Assembly: GCA_017468745.1 (NCBI GenBank)
Contig: JAFUHS010000021.1
Span: 1 to 47,226 of the forward strand
Direction: 5' to 3'
Source of the DNA: Treponema sp.
Lineage (GTDB): Bacteria; Spirochaetota; Spirochaetia; Treponematales; Treponemataceae
DNA: 47,226 nucleotides
Of the stretch, positions 40,906 to 47,226 are shown in pieces. Numbering within the stretch: position 1 is the first letter of the stretch; every line of letters starts with the position of its first letter. The position numbers were made by a program, and so were the translations under genes. The notes beneath the pieces are model-generated. The model saw only the letters and a program-made list of their open reading frames with translations. It was not told the origin of the DNA and did not search any database.

Positions 40906-42501
40906 ATGGGAACATTCTTGAATCCGAACAATGACAATTTTCTCGCAGAAGCAAATTCGCTTTATGTTGACAAGACCATGCTGATTGATGTCACGAACCG
41001 CTATCTTAATGACCCGACTTTCAAATTCATCTGTCTGAGCCGCCCACGCCGTTTTGGAAAATCAATCGCCGAGGATATGCTTGCTGCTTATTATTCAAAA
41101 GGTGCGGATTCAAAGGAACTGTTCTCAAAATTTAAGATTTCAAAGACCGCCTCCTACGAAAAGAACCTCAACAAATTCAATGCGATTAAGTTTGACATGA
41201 ACGCTCTTTTTTCTGAGTGGAAATGTTTGAATCCAGATAATAAAAAAGAAAAAAATCCGCTTGCATATATTTCAAGACTTATTTGCGAGGAATTCTGCGA
41301 GCAGTTTGCGGATATAGATTTTGGTGAGAATAATTCAATTTCTGCTTTCATTCAGAAAGTCTACAAAGAAAAAGGCGAGACTTTCATCATCATAATCGAC
41401 GAATATGATGTAATGGTTCGGGAGCAGGTCTCGCAAGAAGATTTCGACATCTACCTTGCTTTCCTTAATTCGCTCTTCAAGAACGCCGAGCTTAAGCCCG
41501 CCATTTCTCTTGCATATCTCACAGGAATTCTTCCTATTATAAGAGACAGAGTTCAGTCAAAAATGAACAATTTTAAAGAGTACAACATGCTCCACACAGG
41601 CAAGTTCGCTGAATTCACAGGCTTCACCACGGAAGAGGTCAAGGCTCTCTGCGAGGAATACAATTGCAGCTTCGACGAGTGCAAGAGCTGGTACGACGGC
41701 TACAAAGTCGGGGACTTTGAGATTTACAACCCGCAGGCAGTGGTGAATGCGGTTGTGACAGGAGAGTTCCGCTCTTACTGGAGCCACACTTCAACCTACG
41801 AAGTTATTTCCGATAAGATAAAAATGAACTTTGACGGAATCAAGGACGATGTAATCACCATGCTCGGCGGCGGAAAGATTGATGTCAATGTCGGAAAATA
41901 CAAAAATACGATGTCTGATTTTTTCAGCAAGGATGACGCATTCACTTTCCTTATTCATCTTGGCTATCTTGCTTATGATGCCGAAGAAGAGCAATGCTAT
42001 ATTCCGAACCGTGAGATTTACAAAGAGTGGGAATATGCCGTGGAAGATGATTCCGACTATGCCGAAACGAACAAAATTATCAAAGCCTCAAAGAACCTTC
42101 TAAAAGAGACTCTTTCGGGGAATGAAGATGCCGTCGCCACAGCCCTTGATGCGAGCCATATCCATGTCACGAGCAACAGAAGCTACAACAATGAGGAGTC
42201 CTTGCAGAGCGCGATTTATCTTGCGTTCATTTACGCCATCAACAATTACACAATCGTAAAGGAAATGACGGCTGGCAAAGGATTTGCCGACATCGTTTAT
42301 ATTCCGCTCAAAGCAGGCTCGCCCGCACTGATTGTGGAGCTGAAGCACAACAAGTCCGTACAAACCGCGCTCAATCAAATCAAGGACAAGCAATATTTTG
42401 ACTGCCTTGCGAATTACTCCGGCGAGATTCTTTTTGTGGGCATCAGCTACGACGAGGACACGAAGAAGCACGAATGCAAGATTGAGAAGTTTGTAAAATA
42501 A
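40906..42501 (+). CDS. AAA-ATPase / PD-(D/E)XK nuclease family protein
   Basis: The product is 531 residues. The N-terminus matches the AAA-ATPase_like family (Walker A SRPRRFGKS; Walker B IIIIDEYD). The C-terminal ~110 residues match PD-(D/E)XK nuclease-like DUF1703 (GFADIVYIPL, then ALIVELKHNKS with Asp and Glu-x-Lys). Such proteins are abundant in gut Treponema and Bacteroides, often in many copies, with unclear function. It lies 29 bases after the regulator gene with no own promoter seen. The 3' end is convergent with the damaged operon, 21 bases away. Confidence 0.88.
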   Translation: MGTFLNPNNDNFLAEANSLYVDKTMLIDVTNRYLNDPTFKFICLSRPRRFGKSIAEDMLAAYYSKGADSKELFSKFKISKTASYEKNLNKFNAIKFDMNALFSEWKCLNPDNKKEKNPLAYISRLICEEFCEQFADIDFGENNSISAFIQKVYKEKGETFIIIIDEYDVMVREQVSQEDFDIYLAFLNSLFKNAELKPAISLAYLTGILPIIRDRVQSKMNNFKEYNMLHTGKFAEFTGFTTEEVKALCEEYNCSFDECKSWYDGYKVGDFEIYNPQAVVNAVVTGEFRSYWSHTSTYEVISDKIKMNFDGIKDDVITMLGGGKIDVNVGKYKNTMSDFFSKDDAFTFLIHLGYLAYDAEEEQCYIPNREIYKEWEYAVEDDSDYAETNKIIKASKNLLKETLSGNEDAVATALDASHIHVTSNRSYNNEESLQSAIYLAFIYAINNYTIVKEMTAGKGFADIVYIPLKAGSPALIVELKHNKSVQTALNQIKDKQYFDCLANYSGEILFVGISYDEDTKKHECKIEKFVK

Positions 42502-42522
42502 AATTACCCTTCCGTGCGGCAC

Positions 42523-43524
42523 TCAGTTTTTTCCGTAACGGATTCGTGGGTCAACAATCGCAAGAAGAATGTCGGAAATCGTCATGCCAAGAAGAACGAG
42601 AGCCGAAATGAACATATTATTCGCAAGAACCAAATTGACATCCTGCTGCATGACGGCATCGTACATGAGACGGCCCATGCCTGGATAAGAGAAAATGATT
42701 TCAAGGACAAGGCTGCCCGAAAAAAGGCCTGCCAGAAGATTCGCGCTTCCTGTGATGTAAGGATTGAGCGTATTTCGGAAAGCATGGTTGAGATAAACCC
42801 GCCTTTCTGAAATTCCGCGAGCACGGAGTGCCATGATGTAAGGCATTCCCATCTGATCAAGCATAGTCGAGCGAATCATGCGCATTGTGCCGCCGATTCC
42901 ACCGAGGAAAGAAGCAAACAACGGAAGAAAAATGTGATATGTGTAACTGAAAACAAATTTTACAGGAGCTTCGCTGATTGGAAAATCCGGGTAAGCCGTG
43001 ACCGGGAAAAGCCCCGAAACTGAGGCAAAAAGCTGCAGGAGAATCAAAAGAAGGATTCCGGGGAACGCATGAAAGAACAAGGCGAAAAATGTGGCCGCCA
43101 AATCCAGTTTTTTGTGAAGCTCCACCACGTCAGAAAGATGCCCCCGCTTTTTTTCCACGGAATCCATGGCACTGCGAATAGTATCAATGACTACGTTGCG
43201 GTTCACCGGCTTGGTAAGGTATTTGAAAGCCCCCAAATTCACAGCTTCCTGGGCATACTGGAATTCATCAAAGGCACTGAGAATAATCACCACTGACTCT
43301 GGCCGGGAATGTTTTATATAGCGAACGGTTTCCAGGCCGTTAAGCCCCGGCATGTTTATGTCCATAAAAATGATGTCGATGTTGTTTTTCGCCACGATTT
43401 CCAGAGCCTCGGTTCCAGAAGTCGCCGTAAAAATCACGGCCTGATCCATAAAATTTTTATTTATGATAAAGGTCAGTGAGTCAATCATTATCTGTTCGTC
43501 ATCAGTCAAAAGAATATTATACAT
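42523..43524 (-). CDS. Chimeric ORF: response regulator receiver fused to the C-terminal part of an OppB-type permease
   Basis: The product is 333 residues. Residues 1-~125 are a receiver domain of the YesN type with the acidic pocket D8/D9, acceptor D55 (FMDINMPG), S83 and K105 (LTKPVNRN). Instead of the expected linker and AraC-type DNA-binding domain, residues ~141-333 are the last four to five membrane segments of an OppB/DppB-type peptide permease (LFASVSGLFPVTAYP, HIFLPLFASFLGG, ARGISERRVYLNHAFRNTL, VDPRIRYG). The permease lacks its N-terminal ~110 residues. The junction is near 43,100-43,150. Neither half looks functional for its usual job. The gene overlaps the kinase end by 8 bases. 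This could be a deletion/recombination product or an assembly join. Confidence 0.85.
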   Translation of the reverse strand: MYNILLTDDEQIMIDSLTFIINKNFMDQAVIFTATSGTEALEIVAKNNIDIIFMDINMPGLNGLETVRYIKHSRPESVVIILSAFDEFQYAQEAVNLGAFKYLTKPVNRNVVIDTIRSAMDSVEKKRGHLSDVVELHKKLDLAATFFALFFHAFPGILLLILLQLFASVSGLFPVTAYPDFPISEAPVKFVFSYTYHIFLPLFASFLGGIGGTMRMIRSTMLDQMGMPYIMALRARGISERRVYLNHAFRNTLNPYITGSANLLAGLFSGSLVLEIIFSYPGMGRLMYDAVMQQDVNLVLANNMFISALVLLGMTISDILLAIVDPRIRYGKN

Positions 43525-45011
43525 TTGGAATCCTCAGCAAAAATTTTGTTCCGCCGCCTTCATTTTCTAGAATATCAAAAACGTCGTACCTGTGGAAATA
43601 GAGTCGCAGCCTGGAAATAACGTTCAGAAGCCCGGTTCCCGTGCCGGAAGCATTTTCCTCTGGACTGGCTCCGGGCATTTTCTGGCCAGCCTTTGCCTCA
43701 GGCGTCATGGAAAGGAAGTATTCCCTCAGCTCAGGCGAAAATCCGGGGCATCTGTCGGAAACCGTAATTTTCGTCACATAAACCTCGACTTCCACGGAAA
43801 GCTCCACGTGATTCTTCACTCCGTCAAAACCGTGCTTGATGCAATTTTCCACCAGAGGTTGCAGAATCATCCTGGGCAAAAGCTGGGGATGCTTTTCCTT
43901 GGAGACATTCTTCACGAATTCAAAGCGGTCTCCGAAGCGAACCTTCATTATGTAAACGAAATTATCAATGAGGGCAAGCTCTTCATCAATGCTGGCCGTC
44001 TGTCCCTTGTGACTGATATTATATCGGAAAAAATCAGCGACCTGCTCCATAAAGCTGCATGTCCTGTCAGCCCCTTCAATCATTGCCAGCTGGGCCCCCG
44101 TATTCAGCGTATTGAAAAGAAAGTGGGGATTAATCTGATTCTGCAAGGCCCTGAGCTGGGCGGCCGTATACAGTTCCCGCATTTGCATTTCTTTTTCCCG
44201 GAGTTCGCTTTCATGAGCGGCCTTTTCCCAAATCTCTTCGATATAAGCCCTGATGCTGATAATCATCTGGTCAAAGGCCCGGCAAATAGTACCGATTTCG
44301 GTGGAATCCTGATTATTGAAAAGGGGCACGTCAAAATCCTGCTTCGCCACCCTCAGGGCTACGGCCGAAATATCCGAAAGAGGCTTGGTGATTGCGGTAA
44401 TCGAAACATAGAGGGTCATGAACATCAGAATAAAAAAAAACAAAAAGCAGTAGCGTACTCAGCCGGGTCACGACAGAAAGGCTCTTCGTGTTTTCAGAAT
44501 AGATTTCTGCGTTCCGCTGCATAAGGAGTATGTTAAGCTCTTCCACCTGACTCTGGAGCATGGCATAGCACTCAAGGCTTTTTTTGTGCTTTTTTTGTGC
44601 AAAAAGCTCGTTGTTGGCGCGTTTTGCGGCAACGGCCTCCTTGCTCAGGGAATAAAGGCTCATAATCAGCTTTTTTACCACATATTCCTTCTGAATCACA
44701 ATGTCACCAGAGGGAGATTCTGGAAGCCAGTATAAAAGTTCCTCGCTGGAAGCCTGATAATGGAAAAAAGAATCTATGCTTTCGAAAGTCCTGTAGGAAA
44801 AATAGTTTTCCAGGGATTTTTCCATGCTGTCAACCTGGGTAAAAAGCTCCGTAAGCTGGGCGTTGGTCTGATAAGACTTTCCCAGCCGCTCAATCATGCG
44901 CTTGTTAAGGGCAATTATGACAGACAGGCACAAAACCATGATGAAGACAGCTGAAATAATGCAGAACATAATCCGCCAGCGGATACTTTTGCTTTTAAAT
45001 GTAAATCTCAT
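43517..45011 (-). pseudogene. YesM-type sensor histidine kinase, broken by a frameshift in a T9 tract
   Basis: Read across the shift, this is a complete sensor kinase of about 495 residues. It has TM1 (about 12-32), an outer helical sensor part, TM2 (LSTLLLFVFFFILMFMTL), HAMP (ITKPLSDIS), the His_kinase region with QINPHFLFNTLN, and an ATPase domain with PLVENCIKHGF and a GTGTGLLNV-like box. The first frame (45011-44331) and second frame (44443-43517) join in a run of nine T (plus-strand A 44432-44440); one T fewer restores the frame. The ATG overlaps the binding-protein stop (ATGA). It would partner the receiver encoded next. Cause may be decay, slippage or sequencing error. Confidence 0.82.
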
Positions 45012-45997
45012 TTTGTCACCGCCTTTCTTACGCTCAAATCTGCGGCAATGTAGCTGTTTGCGTAGCCATTTTTCATGTATTCAAAAAGTTCCTTTATTGC
45101 CGTGTGACCAATTTTTTCAGAATCAATGAAAAGCAACTCGCTGACCGTTCCCTTGGCAAGATAAGTCTCAAGGATTTCACCGTTTCCGAAGCCAATCAGC
45201 CCGATTTTTCCATCCTTTTGCAGCTCACTGATAAGCTGGGCGATTCTGATTGTGTCTTCCGTAGTGAGGCAAACCAGCAAATCGGCATTTTCGGACACAA
45301 TCATTTTCCTGATGTCGCTGCTGAAATTTTTTGTGGTTCCAGAATGACCGAAATCCAGCACAAAGCTTTCTATATCGCTGTATGAGGCCAGAGTATTTGA
45401 TAGGCTGTTCATCAACGTGCTGTAATTAGGGCTGCTGTCTTACTGCATGTTGATGATTGCAATCCTGCCTTTTTCTGCAAGGAATTTAGAGCTTTCTACA
45501 GCAATTTTCCGGCCGACTTCAGAGTAATTCGTTCCGATGTAAGAAATCTGGGGAATTTCCGCATTGTACTGGGACAAAGTTACGATAGGAACAGGCTTTC
45601 CCAGGCGGTTTTCGGGATAGGAGACCGCGCTGTCCTGGGCTGACACACAGGCGATAATGCCGTCGGGATGCACAAAAGAAGCATAATCAAAAAGAGTCTG
45701 AAGCCCCTGCCCCTCTCCGGCCGACTTTGAATCCAAAATCGATTTTGGGACATACAGTTCCACCACGCAATCATAGGCCTCTTCCAGCGACTTCGCCCCT
45801 TCATAAATGCTCTGGAGGAAATTTTTGTCTTCCGGCTCTCCAAGAATAAGCACGTGATTGGAGCGTTCCACAGCAGTCACCGAATCTCTGGCATTACGCC
45901 CCGAAATCAAGGAAATCAGATAAAAAAAATACATACAAGCCAGAACGAGCATTAATAAAAATAAAAGCAATACAGATACTTTCAAACGCGTTTTCAT
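45008..45997 (-). pseudogene. Membrane-anchored periplasmic binding protein (sugar type), broken by an in-frame TAA
   Basis: The product has an N-terminal membrane anchor (VSVLLLFLLMLVLACMYFFY) and a Peripla_BP_4-like fold: VLILGEPEDKNFLQSIYEGAK, PDGIIACVSAQDSAV, ISYIGTNYSEVGRKIAVESS. After AIINMQ a TAA (45442-45440) interrupts the frame. The same frame continues with SSPNYSTLMNSLSNTLASY, GLIGFGNGEILETYLAKGTV and TAIKELFEYMKNG, the expected second half. About 329 residues in all. Such proteins pass ligand information to the adjacent YesM-type kinase. The start follows TATAAT at 46018-46013 with only 15 bases between. Confidence 0.85.
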
Positions 45998-46012
45998 AAT
46001 TGACGAGTGTCT

Positions 46013-46041
46013 ATTATAACGGAATCTTTTCCAAATGCAAA
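46013..46041 (-). promoter_or_regulatory. Promoter of the damaged YesM/YesN-like operon
   Basis: On the minus strand TTTGCA (46041-46036), 17 bases, TATAAT (46018-46013). Transcription would begin about eight bases before the ATG at 45997, which has no Shine-Dalgarno. Confidence 0.55.
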
Positions 46042-46052
46042 AGGAGAAAGCT

Positions 46053-46090
46053 TTTTCAGAAATCCTTTTCAGAAATCCTTTTCAAGAAAC
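46053..46090. repeat. 13-bp tandem repeat
   Basis: Two perfect copies of TTTTCAGAAATCC (46053-46065 and 46066-46078) and a partial third (TTTTCAAGAAAC) lie in the intergenic region between two divergent genes. They may be regulator sites or a replication-slippage product. Confidence 0.6.
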
Positions 46091-46107
46091 GTCATTCATT
46101 TTTTTGA

Positions 46108-46136
46108 TTGCACAAAAGCGCACAAAACAGCATAAT
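46108..46136 (+). promoter_or_regulatory. Promoter of the SulP transporter gene
   Basis: TTGCAC (46108-46113), 17 bases, CATAAT (46131-46136). The ATG at 46145 is only eight bases further on, with no ribosome site, so the message would be leaderless. Confidence 0.5.
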
Positions 46137-46144
46137 TTTACATT

Positions 46145-47226
46145 ATGTTCAAACCACAGCTCATTAATTCCCTTAAAGGCTACAACTCACGAGCCTTTGT
46201 TTCCGACCTCATAGCAGGTATTATCGTCGGCATTGTCGCCCTTCCGCTGGCAATCGCATTCGCCATCGCTTCGGGCGTGAATCCGGCCGCAGGTCTCTTT
46301 ACCGCAATCATCGCGGGCTTCTGTATCTCAGCCTTCGGCGGCTCCACAGTTCAGATTGGAGGCCCTACCGGAGCCTTCGCCGTCATCGTTTACGGAGTCG
46401 TCGCCAACTTCGGACTTTCAGGCCTTGCCACGGCCACTGTCATGGCGGGCATTCTTCTGATTCTTCTGGGAGCCTTCAAGATGGGCGGTTTGGTCAAATT
46501 CATTCCATATACAATCGTCACGGGCTTTACGGCTGGAATCGCAGTCACCATCGCAGCCGGACAAATCGGAGACTTTTTCGGCCTTGCCCCGGACTTTTCT
46601 GAGCCAATGCGAATCCTTGGCGACGAATACACAAAAATGCCGGGCGATTTTTTGCCGAAAATCATCGTCTACGTCAAGTCAGCCTCAACAATCAATGTTT
46701 ATTCATTCATCATGGCTTTGGTTTGCCTCGCCTTCATTTTCATCTGGTCGAAATTCATCAAAAAGATTCCGGGAAGTTTCATCGTCCTGATTCTGGCTAC
46801 CGTGGCTTCAATTCTTCTGGACAAATTCTGCGGTCTTAAAACAGACACTATCGGCACCTTCGCCGACGGAAGCCGCCATTTCGTAATCCCCAACACCCTG
46901 CCCGCCCCCCAGTTGCCAGACTTTTCTTTAAGCACAATCAGGATGCTTTTCCCAACGGCAGTTTCAATCGCTGTCCTTGCGGCAATCGAATCCCTTCTTT
47001 CGGCTGTGGTCGCTGACGGTATGACAGGCGACAAGCACGACTCAAACACAGAGCTTATCGGTCAGGGAATCGCAAACATCGCTTCTCCCCTCTTCGGAGG
47101 AATTCCGGCCACTGGAGCAATCGCCCGCACAGCAACAAACATCAAAAACGGCGGGCGCACACCAATAGCGGGCATCGTTCACGCCCTCACCCTGCTTTTG
47201 ATTCTCCTCTTCTTCGGAAAATACGC
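46145..47226 (+). CDS. SulP family anion transporter (3' end outside window)
   Basis: The visible 360 residues have many membrane segments and the SulP signature: AGIIVGIVALPLAIAFAIASG near the start, then STVQIGGPTGAFAVIVYG and VTGFTAGIAVTIAAGQ. Later parts AAIESLLSAVVADGMTGDKH and NIASPLFGGIPATGAIARTA are the classic SulP middle motif. SulP proteins exchange sulphate, bicarbonate or organic anions; the substrate cannot be told from here. The C-terminus, including any STAS domain, is outside the window. It diverges from the damaged operon. Confidence 0.93.
   Translation, partial: MFKPQLINSLKGYNSRAFVSDLIAGIIVGIVALPLAIAFAIASGVNPAAGLFTAIIAGFCISAFGGSTVQIGGPTGAFAVIVYGVVANFGLSGLATATVMAGILLILLGAFKMGGLVKFIPYTIVTGFTAGIAVTIAAGQIGDFFGLAPDFSEPMRILGDEYTKMPGDFLPKIIVYVKSASTINVYSFIMALVCLAFIFIWSKFIKKIPGSFIVLILATVASILLDKFCGLKTDTIGTFADGSRHFVIPNTLPAPQLPDFSLSTIRMLFPTAVSIAVLAAIESLLSAVVADGMTGDKHDSNTELIGQGIANIASPLFGGIPATGAIARTATNIKNGGRTPIAGIVHALTLLLILLFFGKY

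Noticed and set aside
43592-44524. 310-codon open frame on the plus strand
   Set aside because: It lies opposite the sensor kinase, which shows clear kinase motifs; the plus frame has no recognisable protein pattern.

Overview
The window looks like chromosomal DNA of a host-associated spirochaete, most likely a gut or oral Treponema. This rests on gene families and lipoprotein style (a NusG-II/Gx/ApbE group, BspA-type LRR protein, radical-SAM/lipoprotein pair, YesM-type kinase operon) and moderate-to-low GC; it is not proved here. No rRNA, tRNA, CRISPR array, transposase or integrase was seen.

Left flank (1-4.9 kb): the 5' part of a family-5 peptide-binding lipoprotein (-), diverging from a NusG domain II protein and a Gx-type membrane protein (+). 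A convergent apbE gene (-) and a frameshifted lipoprotein gene (+) diverge from a region carrying two identical GTTAG-N6-CTAAC sites. Right flank (40.5-47.2 kb): an XRE-type regulator and an AAA-ATPase/PD-(D/E)XK protein (+), then a leftward YesM/YesN-like operon in which all three genes are damaged (a response regulator fused to an OppB-type permease remnant, a frameshifted kinase, a binding protein with an in-frame stop), then the start of a SulP transporter (+).

The centre (4.8-40.4 kb) is an unusual accessory island, almost all transcribed leftward. It divides into three consecutive operons, each preceded by the same promoter (TTTACA-N17-TAAAAT or TAATAT) with the same 17-nt direct repeat at 30-bp spacing (9719-9770, 26382-26433, 40471-40522). 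Operon C (40.4 to 28.6 kb): lipoprotein, propeller-like secreted protein, transglutaminase, DUF4384 protein, a caspase homologue lacking its cysteine, an intact caspase with Sel1 repeats, PrsW-like membrane protein, trypsin-like protease, Sel1 lipoprotein, LuxR-type regulator. Operon B (26.3 to 9.8 kb): Cys/His-rich peptide, PrsW-like protein, trypsin-like protease, membrane protein with a RyR domain, TIR membrane protein, small secreted protein, secreted TPR-CHAT protease, and a 1498-residue TIR/propeller/PDZ membrane protein. Operon A (9.7 to 4.8 kb): two small YGG-motif envelope proteins, their radical SAM enzyme, an LRR protein, a MotA-like membrane protein and a second transglutaminase.

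Between operons B and C sits a rightward phage-type cassette (26.5-28.4 kb: NlpC/P60 hydrolase, holin-like protein, spanin-like protein, HU/DUF4469-like protein). Its Shine-Dalgarno lies in a predicted hairpin, and it is followed by a terminator and an array of 22-bp repeats. Taken together, the island reads as one co-regulated, envelope-centred system that combines protease and TIR effector domains usually known from bacterial conflict systems (TIR, caspase, CHAT, trypsin, RyR) with periplasmic sensor repeats. The joint function is inference; the promoters, domain motifs and gene order are seen directly.
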